A stretch of DNA of 62,857 nucleotides from Syntrophaceae bacterium UBA2251 (GTDB lineage Bacteria; Desulfobacterota; Syntrophia; Syntrophales; UBA2251): positions 1 through 62,857 of the forward strand of contig DDXV01000012.1 in assembly GCA_002347815.1 (NCBI GenBank), written 5' to 3'. Positions 7,884 through 17,157 of this stretch are shown here, in pieces; positions within the stretch are counted from its first letter, which is position 1, and each line of letters opens with the position of its first letter. The position numbers and the translations under genes were made by a program. Under the pieces are notes generated by a model, which saw only the letters and a list, made by a program, of their open reading frames with translations, made no database searches and had not been told where the DNA came from.

Positions 7884-9629
7884 ATGAAAAAAATCAAAAA
7901 GGTTCTCGTTGCCAACCGGGGGGAGATCGCCCTCCGGATCATTCGGACCTTAAAAGAGCGCGATATCGAGGCCATCGCCGTCTACGAGACGCCCGACCAG
8001 GACGCCTACTACCTGCGGTTCGCCGACCGGGCCGTGATGATCGGCCGGGAGGCGGGGAAAAATTATCTGGATGCCGACCGGATCATCCGGGCGGCCCGGA
8101 AAAGCGGTGCCGACGCCGTTCATCCCGGCTACGGGTTTCTCGCCGAGAACGCCGAGTTTGCCGAGGCCTGCGCGAAGGCCGGCCTCGTCTTCATCGGCCC
8201 GCCGCCGGAGGTGATCCGGACGCTGGGACACAAGGTCCTCTGCAAGGAGATCGCCCGCCGGGCCGGCGTCGCCCCCCTGCCGGGAACGGACAGCCTGCCC
8301 GCCGGGGAGGCCGAGGCGCTCGATGCCCTCCGGCAGTTCGCGCGGGCCGAGGGGTATCCGCTGATGCTCAAGGCCACCGCCGGCGGCGGTGGCCGGGGCA
8401 TCCGGAAGGTGGAGCGGGAAGCGGACCTGGCCGGCCAGCTTCACGTGGCCCGGGCCGAGGCCCGCTCGGCCTTCAACGACGACCGCCTCTACGCGGAGCG
8501 ATATATCGAAGCCCCGCGCCATGTGGAGGTCCAGATCCTGGCCGACCGCCACGGAAAGGTCCTCCATCTGGGGACGCGGGACTGTTCCATCCAGCGGCGG
8601 CACCAGAAACTTCTGGAAGTCGCCCCCGCCCATCTGCCGGCGCCGGTGATCGAGGCGATCCAGACGGCGGCGGTCGAGGTCATGAAAACCGCCGGATACG
8701 TTAACGCCGGCACCGTGGAGTTCCTCGTCGATCCGAAAACGCTGGCGTTCTGGTTCATGGAGGTCAACACCCGCCTTCAGGTGGAGCACACGGTGACGGA
8801 GATGCTGACCGGCGTGGACATCGTGGCGGAACAGCTCCGGATCGCCGCGGGGGAGGCCCTGACGCTTGACCAGGAACAGATTCGTCTGCCCGGGGCGGCG
8901 ATCGAGGTGCGCATCAACGCGGAGGATCCGAAGAACTATTTTCTTCCCGAGGCGGGAAGGCGCGTCGAGGTCTATCAGCCTCCGGGCGGGCCGGGCATCC
9001 GCCTCGACGGGACGGTGTACCAGGGGTATGTGATTCCCGCCGTGTACGATTCCCTCCTGGTCAAGTTGACCGTCTGGGGGGTGGACTGGGACCAGGCCGT
9101 CCGGAGGCTCCGACGGGCGCTCCGCGATTTCCGTCTGGCGGGCCTGAAGACCACGATCCCGTTCTATCTCAAGATCTGTGACGAGCCCGATTTCCAGGCC
9201 GGCCGCTTCCAGACGGATTATCTGGAAACCCATTCCGACCTTTTCGCCTATGACGACGACCCTGCCTGGCGGGGGGGCGACACGAGCCGGGCCGAGCATC
9301 TGATGCTCGATGAGGCCGAGGCGCCCGCCGAACCGCTGCCCCCGGGCTTCGTCGAGCCGCCCCGCGTCAAACCCTATCTCTTGACCAAGACCGTGGAGGA
9401 TGCGGCCGAGGACGGGGCCATCTGTTCCCCCATCAAGGGCCGCGTCATGAACATCCGCGTGCGCCCCGGAGAGACCGTCTACGCCGGTGACGTACTCATG
9501 ATCCTCGAAACGATGAAGATGTGCACCAACGTGGTTACGGAGGTGACCGGACAGGTGGCGGAGCTCTATGTCGGGGTTGACGACACGATCGACGTGGACG
9601 AACCGCTGATCCGGATCGCGGCGTCATAA
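7884..9629 (+). CDS. Biotin carboxylase fused to a biotin carrier domain
   Basis: A 581-residue protein. Residues about 1-450 are a biotin carboxylase with the AccC N-terminal fold (KVLVANRGEIALRIIRT), the ATP-grasp glycine loop AGGGGRGIRK and the C-terminal RLQVEHTVTE and EVRINAED motifs. After a linker, residues about 510-581 are a biotinyl domain with biotin site ETMKM, Lys near 545. It makes carboxybiotin from ATP and bicarbonate. No carboxyltransferase is adjacent, so the acceptor (pyruvate, acetyl-CoA, propionyl-CoA) is unknown. A fused BC-BCCP is typical of acyl-CoA carboxylase alpha subunits. Confidence 0.9.
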   Translation: MKKIKKVLVANRGEIALRIIRTLKERDIEAIAVYETPDQDAYYLRFADRAVMIGREAGKNYLDADRIIRAARKSGADAVHPGYGFLAENAEFAEACAKAGLVFIGPPPEVIRTLGHKVLCKEIARRAGVAPLPGTDSLPAGEAEALDALRQFARAEGYPLMLKATAGGGGRGIRKVEREADLAGQLHVARAEARSAFNDDRLYAERYIEAPRHVEVQILADRHGKVLHLGTRDCSIQRRHQKLLEVAPAHLPAPVIEAIQTAAVEVMKTAGYVNAGTVEFLVDPKTLAFWFMEVNTRLQVEHTVTEMLTGVDIVAEQLRIAAGEALTLDQEQIRLPGAAIEVRINAEDPKNYFLPEAGRRVEVYQPPGGPGIRLDGTVYQGYVIPAVYDSLLVKLTVWGVDWDQAVRRLRRALRDFRLAGLKTTIPFYLKICDEPDFQAGRFQTDYLETHSDLFAYDDDPAWRGGDTSRAEHLMLDEAEAPAEPLPPGFVEPPRVKPYLLTKTVEDAAEDGAICSPIKGRVMNIRVRPGETVYAGDVLMILETMKMCTNVVTEVTGQVAELYVGVDDTIDVDEPLIRIAAS

Positions 9630-9743
9630 GACCCGACGGATCCCCCGACCGCCGCGGGGCGGGCGCGGCCGAAAAGGCCCCGGCGCACGGGATCATCTCG
9701 ATTTTCAACGATTTTCAACGACGAATAAAGGGGGAGATGGATC

Positions 9744-10754
9744 ATGTGGGATGCGTCGAAGTGCGATTTGTGCGGGGAGTGTCTGGTTCGGTGTCTGTAC
9801 GTGGATTACGACAAGTCGAAGGCGGCGGCCGATATCCAGGCCCTGATGGACGGGCGGGACGCGGAGATCCTCCACCGCTGCGTCACCTGCTGCGCCTGCC
9901 GGGAGTACTGCCCGACCGGCGCGGATCCCTTTGACCTGATCCTGCGCGCGATGGAGGAGAAAAAGACCTTCCCGGCGCCTCCGGGCACGACGGACATGTT
10001 CGCCCTGGCGGGGCAGCTCCCGACCACGGTCATCCCCGGCGACGCGGACAAGCCGGTCCTGTCCCTCTGCGTGATGGAGGCCAGCCTGCCCCCCGGGGCG
10101 CTGGACGGAGAGATGTTCAAGGGGCTGACCGTGGCCAAGGGCGGCGACTACTTCTGCTATGTCGGCTACGTCCATGCCGGCCAGGAAAGCCCCGTGGAGG
10201 CGCACGCCCGGCAGTTCATCGACAACCTGGCGGCCCTGGGGAAGGACATCGTGTTCCTCCACGACGACTGCTACGCGATGGTGGACGCCAAGATCAGGGA
10301 TTACGGGATCGCGGCGCCCTTCCGGTACATGCACCTCTACGAATACCTGCGGAACTATCTCGCGGACCACCGGGACCGCATCACGCCCCTCGGGAAGAAG
10401 GTCGCCTATCAGCGGCCCTGCGCCTCCCGGTATACGCCGGCCAAGGACGCCTTTCTCGACGAGATCTTCGCGCTCATCGGCGTCGAGCGCGTCTCCCGCC
10501 GTTACGACCGCGAAGACGCGCTCTGCTGCACGGGCGCGTTCGTCCGGGTCTATCCGGACCTCGCCCGCGAGATCCAGACCCGAAACATCGACGACGCCGT
10601 CGCCTTCGGCGCCGACGCGCTGGTCACCCTCTGCCCCATGTGCGACCGGGTGCTCCGGAAGCCGGCGGCGGCCCAGGGCCTGACGAAGATCTACGTGACC
10701 GACCTGTGCCGCATGGCCCTGGGGGAGATCCCCTACCCGGCGGCGGCGGCGTAG
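9744..10754 (+). CDS. HdrD/GlcF-like (Fe-S)-binding protein, CCG type
   Basis: A 336-residue cytoplasmic protein with two N-terminal [4Fe-4S] motifs (CDLCGECLVRC and CVTCCACREYCP) and a C-terminal CCG-like domain: Cys in QRPCASRY, then ALCCTG, then LCPMC. CCG domains of heterodisulfide reductase HdrB/HdrD bind a noncubane cluster. The protein is probably an electron carrier between a flavoprotein and a thiol or quinone acceptor. It heads the plus-strand cluster; the next Fe-S protein is a divergent paralogue. The start follows GGGGGAG. The physiological partner is unknown. Confidence 0.82.
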   Translation: MWDASKCDLCGECLVRCLYVDYDKSKAAADIQALMDGRDAEILHRCVTCCACREYCPTGADPFDLILRAMEEKKTFPAPPGTTDMFALAGQLPTTVIPGDADKPVLSLCVMEASLPPGALDGEMFKGLTVAKGGDYFCYVGYVHAGQESPVEAHARQFIDNLAALGKDIVFLHDDCYAMVDAKIRDYGIAAPFRYMHLYEYLRNYLADHRDRITPLGKKVAYQRPCASRYTPAKDAFLDEIFALIGVERVSRRYDREDALCCTGAFVRVYPDLAREIQTRNIDDAVAFGADALVTLCPMCDRVLRKPAAAQGLTKIYVTDLCRMALGEIPYPAAAA

Positions 10755-10801
10755 CGGGTCCCTTCGTCTGCCGAATTTCGATCGGTTCTTTCTTTGAAAT
10801 C

Positions 10802-10821
10802 CCCGTCCCGTCGGGGACGGG
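10802..10821. other. Intergenic GC hairpin between two Fe-S genes
   Basis: A perfect 8-bp stem, CCCGTCCC/GGGACGGG with loop GTCG, lies in the 98-nt gap between the first two Fe-S protein genes. No T-run follows, so it is not a typical terminator. It could be an mRNA processing or stability element. Confidence 0.4.
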
Positions 10822-10852
10822 AAACCCGTTGTTCGGAAAGGAGGGACGCCTG

Positions 10853-11872
10853 ATGACCGAACTGCGCTGGAACCCGGAGATCTGCGCCGCCTGCGAAACC
10901 GTCGACTGCCTCGAGAAGTGCCAGTACGTCCGCTACAGCCCCGAACAGGCCCGCGGAGAGCGGGACCGCCTGATCCGGGGGGAGGAGACGGCGATCCTGA
11001 CGGACTGCGTCACCTGCTATGCCTGCGAGGAGTACTGCCCCCACCACAACCATCCCTTCTACCTGATCGTCGAGCGCCAGGAGGAGCTCGGCATCCATCC
11101 CGTTCCGAAGCCCATCGAGAAATCCCAGGTCCTCATGATGGGGCCCAAGGGGCGGATCGTCCCCGAGGCCGTCCGGGCGCCGGTGATCAACCTCTGCTAC
11201 TTTCCGATGATGAAGGGGGCGATCCGGGGACGACTCTTGGGCGACGCCTCGGTCATCGTGGGGAGCGACATCTTTTGCAACCTGATGTTCCTGCATTTTG
11301 CACGCAATTCCACGATCCGGGAGCGCCTCCCGCTGATGATGCGGAACATCATGACGCATTACCTGACCCCCGGCGGGGTCGACGAGCTCGTCTGCTACCA
11401 CGACGAGTGCTACGGGACCTACACCTCCTGGGCGCCGGCCTTCGGGATCGACGTTCCCTTCCGGCCCGTCCATCTCTTCGATTTCCTGAACCGCCGCCTC
11501 GAGGCGCACGCGGGCGAGATCAAGCCCCTCGGCCTGAAGGCGGCCTATCAGCGGCCCTGCTCGAACCGCCTCTGCCCGGAGACGGACGCCTGGGTGGACG
11601 CCATCTTCGAGAAGATCGGCGTGGAGCGGACCGAGCGGGAGTTCGACCACGGCAACGCCCTGTGCTGCGGCGGGGTCATGGAGGCCCAGCAGCGCTTCGA
11701 CCTCGCCGAGTCAAATCGGGAGCGCAACATCGCGGACATGAAGGCGTCCGGCGCCACCGTCGCGGCGTTCAACTGTCCGTTCTGTTTCTTCACCCTGGCG
11801 GAGAAGGCCGCGCAGGCGGGGCTGATGCCCGTCATGATGTCGGATCTGTGCCACATGGCCCTGGGCGATTGA
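10853..11872 (+). CDS. HdrD/GlcF-like (Fe-S)-binding protein, CCG type, second paralogue
   Basis: A 339-residue paralogue of the upstream protein. The first cluster motif is altered to C-x2-C-x4-C-x3-C (CAACETVDCLEKC); the second is intact (CVTCYACEEYCP). The C-terminal CCG-like domain has QRPCSNRLC, ALCCGG and NCPFC. The altered first motif may bind a cluster of different potential. ATG 10853 has GGAAAGGAGGG upstream; the longer frame starting inside the previous gene is not used. It is followed 18 nt later by the FAD oxidase, so these are likely subunits of one complex. Confidence 0.82.
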   Translation: MTELRWNPEICAACETVDCLEKCQYVRYSPEQARGERDRLIRGEETAILTDCVTCYACEEYCPHHNHPFYLIVERQEELGIHPVPKPIEKSQVLMMGPKGRIVPEAVRAPVINLCYFPMMKGAIRGRLLGDASVIVGSDIFCNLMFLHFARNSTIRERLPLMMRNIMTHYLTPGGVDELVCYHDECYGTYTSWAPAFGIDVPFRPVHLFDFLNRRLEAHAGEIKPLGLKAAYQRPCSNRLCPETDAWVDAIFEKIGVERTEREFDHGNALCCGGVMEAQQRFDLAESNRERNIADMKASGATVAAFNCPFCFFTLAEKAAQAGLMPVMMSDLCHMALGD

Positions 11873-11890
11873 GGGAGGAGGTGAACCGGA

Positions 11891-13276
11891 ATGAACGATA
11901 TCCATGACGAACTGGTCCGGATCGTCGGCGCGGCCTATGTCTCCCGCGCCGAAGAGGAGCTCTACATTTACGGTCGCGATCAAGGGGTCCAGCCCCCGGG
12001 GCGGCCCGATTACGTCGTCCTGCCCGCGACGACGGAGGAGGTGCGGCGGATCGTGCTCCTGGCGGGAGAAAACGGCGTCCCCGTCGTGCCCATGGGCGGG
12101 GGGCTCGTGCTCTCCGGACTGTCCGTGCCGCTCAAGGGCGGCATCGTCCTCGACATGAAGCGGATGAACCGGATCCTCGAGGTCAACGAGCTCAGCCATT
12201 ACTGCGTCGTGGAGGCCGGGACCTCCCAGGGGGCGCTCCAGGCCTATCTGGCCCGTCGCCACCCCGCCCTGAAGCATTCCGTTCCCGACGCCCCGCCGAC
12301 GGCGACCATCGCGGGGAACGTCGCGATCCACGGGTCCGGCCATCTCTCGCAGAGCGAGGGCGGGTTCCACTCCGAGATGGTCACCGGCCTGGAGGTGGTC
12401 CTGCCCACGGGCGAGGTCTGCCGGCTGGGGTCTTGCTCCACGGTGGACAAGTGGTTTTCCCGGGCGCCCCTGCCGGATCTGGCGGGCCTGTTCCTGGGGT
12501 GGAACGGGACGACGGGGGTCATCACCAAGGTCGGCCTGAAGCTCTTCCCCAGCTTTCCCCTGAAGGACGTTCTGATGTTCATGACGGAGGACATCGACGC
12601 CGTGCCGGAGGTCATCTCCCGGATCGTCTCCACGGAGATGGGCGAGGACATCAACTTCTTCGTGACGCCGAAGCCGGCCTACTTCGACGGGTTTCAGATG
12701 ACGAACGTCCACGTCACGGCCCGCACGCCCCGGGAGATGAAACTGAGGCAGGCCCTTGTGCGGGAGTCCGTCCAGCCCTATCTCGACCGCAAGGAGGCGG
12801 GCTTCCTGCCGTTGCCGGCCCACATGAAGGGGAACCTCTTGGCGGCGCCGCAGAAGAGCCTGAGCGAATTCGCCGATATCCGGAAGGGCGGCGGCTTCGA
12901 ATACGTGGGTTCCATCATGCCGGTGGAGAGCATCCCCGGCGCCTACCGGGCCGGGCTCGAGATCGCGGCCCGGAACGGCGTCACCTATTCCATGGGGGCG
13001 CGGGTCGTGGGGCGGGGGCATGCGGTGATGTTCTATTACGCCTTCCCCTTCAACCGGGCCGACGAGGGGGAAATCCTCCAGGTCCGGCACGCCCTGGAGG
13101 CGGCCAACCGGGCGGCCCTCGATCTCGGGGGCATCCCCTGGAAGACGGAGGTGGCGGGTCAGCGGATGATCCTCGCGCGCATGGACCCGGCCACGGTCGC
13201 CCTGATGGAGCGGCTGCGGGCGCTCCTCGATCCGCACGGCATCATGAATCCGGGAAACTGGGAGGTGGCGCCATGA
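11891..13276 (+). CDS. FAD-linked oxidase, GlcD/D-lactate dehydrogenase family
   Basis: A 461-residue vanillyl-alcohol-oxidase-fold flavoprotein. The FAD-binding PCMH domain spans about residues 30-210 (LPATTEEVRRIV, VPMGGGLVLSG, and a nucleotide-binding stretch around TIAGNVAIHGSG); the C-terminal domain ends in the family signature LDPHGIMNPGNW. Homologues oxidise 2-hydroxyacids such as glycolate or lactate. It lies between Fe-S proteins and overlaps the next by 4 nt (ATGA), giving a GlcDF-like pair. Strong GGGAGGAGGTGA ribosome site. The substrate cannot be read from sequence. Confidence 0.87.
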   Translation: MNDIHDELVRIVGAAYVSRAEEELYIYGRDQGVQPPGRPDYVVLPATTEEVRRIVLLAGENGVPVVPMGGGLVLSGLSVPLKGGIVLDMKRMNRILEVNELSHYCVVEAGTSQGALQAYLARRHPALKHSVPDAPPTATIAGNVAIHGSGHLSQSEGGFHSEMVTGLEVVLPTGEVCRLGSCSTVDKWFSRAPLPDLAGLFLGWNGTTGVITKVGLKLFPSFPLKDVLMFMTEDIDAVPEVISRIVSTEMGEDINFFVTPKPAYFDGFQMTNVHVTARTPREMKLRQALVRESVQPYLDRKEAGFLPLPAHMKGNLLAAPQKSLSEFADIRKGGGFEYVGSIMPVESIPGAYRAGLEIAARNGVTYSMGARVVGRGHAVMFYYAFPFNRADEGEILQVRHALEAANRAALDLGGIPWKTEVAGQRMILARMDPATVALMERLRALLDPHGIMNPGNWEVAP

Positions 13277-14421
13277 AGCACGAAGAACTCCTGCACCGGT
13301 GTTTCCGCTGCGGCTGGTGCAAGATGCCGCTCAATTACGCCGATTTCAACTGCCCGTCTTACCTGCAGTACCGCTTCGAGAGCTTCACCGCCGGCGGGCG
13401 GATGTGGCTGATCCGCGCCTGGCAACAGGGGGAACTCAAGGCCGGCGAACGGCTCGCCCAGATCCTCTTCACCTGCGTCACGTGCAAGAATTGCGTCCAG
13501 ACCTGCGCCATGGCGGGCATCCGGGAGCAGCTCGTCGAGATCTTCATGGCCGCCAAGGGCGAACTCGCGGAGCAGGGGCTCGTTCCCCCGTCCGTCCGGG
13601 ACTACTTGAAGGCGATGCAGACCCACGGCAACCCCTACAAGCGCCCGGACGCCGAGCGCGCCCGTTGGGCGGAGGGCTTGGATCTTCCGCGCTATTCCGG
13701 CCAGGAGTATCTCTTCTACGTGGGCGACGAGGGGGCCTTCGATGAACTCGGGATCGGCATGGCCCGGTCCGTCGCCCGCCTGCTCGGAAAGGCCGGGGTG
13801 GACTTCGGCATCCTGGGGGAGGCGGAGACGAGCGACGGCAACGATGTCCGGGCCGCCGGAGAGGAAAGCCTGGCCCGGGCGCTCGCGGAGAATCTGACGG
13901 GCAAACTGAACGACCTCGGGGTGAAGAAGGTCGTCACCCTCTCCCCCCACGCCTTCAACATCCTGAAGACGGACTACCCGGCCTGGGGGGGCGTCTTCGC
14001 CGTCGAGCACTGGAGCCAGGTCGTCGCCCGCCGCGTCCGGGCGCTCGCGCCCGCCGGTCCGTCGCTCGCGGTCACGTTTCATGACCCGTGCTACCTGGGG
14101 CGCTGGCAGGGGGAATACGAGGCCCCGCGCGCCCTGCTGCGGGCCGTCCCCGGCCTGACGCTCCTCGAGATGCCGCGGAGCCGCCAGAATGCCCTGTGCT
14201 GCGGGGGCGGGGGCGGGAACTTCTTCACCGACATCCTGGGCCACGGCGGGGACCAGGCCGCCCGGGTGCGGGTGCGGGAGGCCGCCGAGACGGGGGCGGC
14301 GGTGCTGGCCGCGGCCTGTCCGCTGTGCCTGAAGATGCTCGATGATGCCGTGAAGGCCGAAGGCCTGGGCGACCGGCTGGCGGTCCGGGACCTGGCGACC
14401 CTGCTGCTGGCGGCGCGGTAA
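13273..14421 (+). CDS. GlcF/HdrD-like (Fe-S) oxidoreductase subunit
   Basis: A 382-residue protein with N-terminal cysteine motifs (CFRCGWC with a further CP, and CVTCKNCVQTC) for [4Fe-4S] clusters and two CCG-type elements: FHDPCYLG, then ALCCGGGGGNFF, then ACPLCLKM. This is the canonical HdrD/GlcF layout, better preserved than in the two upstream paralogues. ATG 13273 overlaps the FAD oxidase stop in ATGA, so the two are translationally coupled and probably form a complex that moves electrons from the flavin to a quinone or other acceptor. Confidence 0.87.
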   Translation: MKHEELLHRCFRCGWCKMPLNYADFNCPSYLQYRFESFTAGGRMWLIRAWQQGELKAGERLAQILFTCVTCKNCVQTCAMAGIREQLVEIFMAAKGELAEQGLVPPSVRDYLKAMQTHGNPYKRPDAERARWAEGLDLPRYSGQEYLFYVGDEGAFDELGIGMARSVARLLGKAGVDFGILGEAETSDGNDVRAAGEESLARALAENLTGKLNDLGVKKVVTLSPHAFNILKTDYPAWGGVFAVEHWSQVVARRVRALAPAGPSLAVTFHDPCYLGRWQGEYEAPRALLRAVPGLTLLEMPRSRQNALCCGGGGGNFFTDILGHGGDQAARVRVREAAETGAAVLAAACPLCLKMLDDAVKAEGLGDRLAVRDLATLLLAAR

Positions 14422-14446
14422 TCACCGGGCGGGAGGCCATCCGGCC

Positions 14447-15232
14447 ATGTCGCATGCGGAGAAAACGACGGGACGGGAAGGGGCGCTGGCGGCCCGTTTG
14501 TACGGCCTCCTGCGCGAACGGGCGGCCCGGAGGACCATCGCCGAGGTCCGCATCGGATCGACCTATCTCGCCGTCCGCCTCGACGACGACGCCCTCGGTC
14601 TGTCCGCCGTCCCCCGCGCGGAGATCCCGCTGAAGATCGAGACCATGCCGCCGCCGTCCCTGGCGGGTGCGGACGCGCCCGCCGTCCTGGCCTGGCTGAA
14701 CGAACCGGGCCGCCCCCGCCGGAAGGCCGTCGCCCTGGCCCTGGCCAATGCCCTGATCCGTCAGGACCGCAGCGACGCCGAGGGGGACGCCCTCGACCTG
14801 ATCCGGCTGACGCCGTCCGACCGGGTCGTGATGGTCGGGCGCTTCAGCCCCCTGATCGAAAAGATCCAGGTCACGGGCGCGTCGCTCACCATCCTCGAAA
14901 AGGACGCGGACAAGGGACTGGTCCTCGCGGGTCGGGAGCGACGGGCCGTTCTCCGGAGCGCCTCGGTCGCCCTGATCACCGCGACCACACTGCTTTACGA
15001 CAGCCTGGAGGAGATCCTGGACGACCTCGGCAACGCCTGTCGCGTGACGGTGCTGGGGCCGACCACCCCGATGCTGGCCGGGCTGTTTGCCGGCACCCCC
15101 GTCCATCATCTGGGCGGGGTGCGCGTCACCGATGCCGCCCGCATCCTCCCCATCGTCGCCGCGGGCGGCGGGACGCGGTCCATGCGATCCTGCGTGCAGA
15201 TGACCAACCTCTGGATCCGACGGCCGTCGTAG
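14447..15232 (+). CDS. DUF364/DUF4213-type protein (putative heavy-metal chelation fold)
   Basis: A 261-residue cytoplasmic protein. The N-terminal part resembles DUF4213 (AEVRIGSTYLAVRL) and the C-terminal part DUF364 (VVMVGRFSPLIEKI, TATTLLYDSLEEIL, VTVLGPTTPM). Family members are proposed to bind metals; no reaction is known. It begins 25 nt after the Fe-S subunit and precedes the CoA-transferase genes, so it belongs to the same transcription unit. Role in the pathway unknown. Confidence 0.7.
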   Translation: MSHAEKTTGREGALAARLYGLLRERAARRTIAEVRIGSTYLAVRLDDDALGLSAVPRAEIPLKIETMPPPSLAGADAPAVLAWLNEPGRPRRKAVALALANALIRQDRSDAEGDALDLIRLTPSDRVVMVGRFSPLIEKIQVTGASLTILEKDADKGLVLAGRERRAVLRSASVALITATTLLYDSLEEILDDLGNACRVTVLGPTTPMLAGLFAGTPVHHLGGVRVTDAARILPIVAAGGGTRSMRSCVQMTNLWIRRPS

Positions 15233-15272
15233 AGGTCTCCGAACCTTTTTCCCCATCATCGAGGAGGTGTGT

Positions 15273-16331
15273 ATGGAGAAATTCATGGATGCGGACAAGC
15301 GGATGACCGCGCGCGAGGCCGTGGCGCGGTTCGTCCGGGACGGCGATTCCTTCGTGTTCGCCAACTGCCTCTACTGCATGCCGCTCGCGCTCACCCACGA
15401 GCTGATCCGGCAGGGGAAGAAAAACCTGATGGCCTTCCAGCAGGGGGGCATCGAGGAGATCGATCAGCTCCTCCTGAGCGAGGTGATCGACCGCCTCGTG
15501 ATTGCTTACAACTTCCGGTCCGGCGGTCCCCGGATCGTGAGCCCGCTCGACCGGGCGCTCAAGGAGGGCAAGGTCGTGATCGAAGAGATGACGAACCACA
15601 CCCTGCTCTCGATGATGAAGGCCGGCGCGATGGGGTACCCCTTCCTGCCGGTTCTGCCGGGCATCAAGGTGACCGATGTGGTCCGGCGGCGGGGATTCCT
15701 GGGGGATCAGCGCTTCGCCGAAATCCGCGATCCGTTCACGGGGGCCGAGATGCTCGTGGTCAAGGGCTACAACCCCGATTTCGCGCTGATCCACGTGCAG
15801 CGGGCGGACCGGGCCGGCAACGGCCAGCTCTGGGGGGCCATGATCAACAGCAAGTGGGCGGCGCTCGCCGCGAAGAAGGTCATCCTGTCGTGCGAGGAGA
15901 TCGTGGAGACCGGGGTGATCATGTCCTCGCCGCACCTGACGATCGTCCCGGCGCACAAGGTCTGCGCCGTGGTGGAATGCCCCTGGGGGGCGCACCCCTC
16001 CGAGGTCCTCGGCCACTATGACTACGACTTTCCCTTCCGCGCCCTCTTTGTCGGCTCCTCGGCCAACCCCGACAGCGCCCGGGCGTGGCTCGACGAGTGG
16101 ATCCATGCCCCGGCCGACCGGCAGGCGTATATCGACCAATACTGCCGGCGCTTCGGGAAAAAGACCCTCGACGCCTTCCGGGCCAAGCCCTTCAAGAGCG
16201 TTCCCGCCGACTATGGGTCCACCTTCTCCCTCGACTGGGACGAGGAGGGCCGTTCGCGGACCATGGGTATGACCATGGCGGAATTCATCGCCATGCTGGG
16301 GGAGAAAGGAGCGCTGATCGATGGGAACTAA
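15273..16331 (+). CDS. CoA-transferase subunit A (glutaconate CoA-transferase/IpdA-like)
   Basis: A 352-residue family I CoA-transferase alpha subunit. Visible family features are MTAREAVARFVRDGDS, a Gly-rich YNFRSGGPRIV, MKAGAMGYPFLPVLPG and the VQRADRAGNGQLWG segment. ATG 15273 follows GAGGAGGTGTGT; the frame opens two codons earlier with GTG. It overlaps the beta subunit by 11 nt. The partner acid and CoA donor cannot be deduced. Unlike the second A subunit at 21365, it has Thr-Asn-His in the region where that gene has UGA. Confidence 0.87.
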   Translation: MEKFMDADKRMTAREAVARFVRDGDSFVFANCLYCMPLALTHELIRQGKKNLMAFQQGGIEEIDQLLLSEVIDRLVIAYNFRSGGPRIVSPLDRALKEGKVVIEEMTNHTLLSMMKAGAMGYPFLPVLPGIKVTDVVRRRGFLGDQRFAEIRDPFTGAEMLVVKGYNPDFALIHVQRADRAGNGQLWGAMINSKWAALAAKKVILSCEEIVETGVIMSSPHLTIVPAHKVCAVVECPWGAHPSEVLGHYDYDFPFRALFVGSSANPDSARAWLDEWIHAPADRQAYIDQYCRRFGKKTLDAFRAKPFKSVPADYGSTFSLDWDEEGRSRTMGMTMAEFIAMLGEKGALIDGN

Positions 16332-17142
16332 ATACACGATTCAGGAACTGATCGTCGCCCGCGCCGCCAAGGAGCTCCAGGACCGCGAATTCGTGGCCAT
16401 CGGCCAAGGCATCGCCATGGCCGCCGGGGTGCTCGCCCGCCGGACCCACGCCCCGAACGCGGTGATCCTCACCGAGGCGGGGCTCCTGGGGATCGACCCG
16501 TTCAAGGTGCCCCTGCACATCGCCGACCCCACCTGCACCCGCGGCTTCACGTATTCCTGCGACATGATCGACATCTTCACCACGGTCCTCAACCAGGGCT
16601 ACGTGGATGCGACCTTTCTCGGCGTCGGCCAGATCGACCGGTACGGCAACATGAACAGCAGCTATCTGGGCGATCCGGACGCCTTCACGATCCGCATGAC
16701 CGGCGCGGGCGGCGCCCCGGAATTCGTCGGATACGCCGGCCGGGCCATCCTCACGATGAGCGGCGGCGCCTTCGTGGAGAAACTGGACTACTTCACCTCG
16801 CCCGGCTACCTGACGGGCGGCAACGCCCGCTACGAGGCGGGCATGCCCGCCGGATCGGGGCCGAGCGTGCTGATCACGACTCGGGGCGTCTTCAAGTTCG
16901 ACGCCGTCACGAAGGAGATGTTTCTGGCCGAACTCCATCCCGGGGTCCCCCTCGAGGCCGTCCGGGAGGAGGTTCCCTGGGACCTGAAGGTCGCCGACAT
17001 CCTGAAAACCACGCCGGCGCCGACCGGGGAGGAGCTCGCGATTCTCCGCAGCTTTGCCCCGGATGTCGTCATGGGCCGCAAGCTGCAGCTGGAGGTCGTC
17101 ATGAAGCAGGTGATCAACCTGTTGACCCAAAAAGCCGGATAA
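16321..17142 (+). CDS. CoA-transferase subunit B
   Basis: A 273-residue beta subunit paired with the preceding gene. It shows the family order: an N-terminal IVARAAKELQD helix, LARRTHAPNAVILTEAG, the LGVGQIDRYGNMNSSY segment and a C-terminal VVMGRKLQLEVVM stretch. The catalytic Glu of family I enzymes lies in the beta subunit and may be the one in ILTEAG, by position. Its ribosome site (GAAAGGAG) lies inside the A gene. An amidohydrolase follows 15 nt later. Confidence 0.87.
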   Translation: MGTKYTIQELIVARAAKELQDREFVAIGQGIAMAAGVLARRTHAPNAVILTEAGLLGIDPFKVPLHIADPTCTRGFTYSCDMIDIFTTVLNQGYVDATFLGVGQIDRYGNMNSSYLGDPDAFTIRMTGAGGAPEFVGYAGRAILTMSGGAFVEKLDYFTSPGYLTGGNARYEAGMPAGSGPSVLITTRGVFKFDAVTKEMFLAELHPGVPLEAVREEVPWDLKVADILKTTPAPTGEELAILRSFAPDVVMGRKLQLEVVMKQVINLLTQKAG

Positions 17143-17157
17143 CGGGAGGAGAATGCC

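Noticed and set aside
9701..9720. CRISPR-like repeat (ATTTTCAACG twice)
   Set aside because: Only two adjacent 10-bp copies with no spacer and no cas gene.
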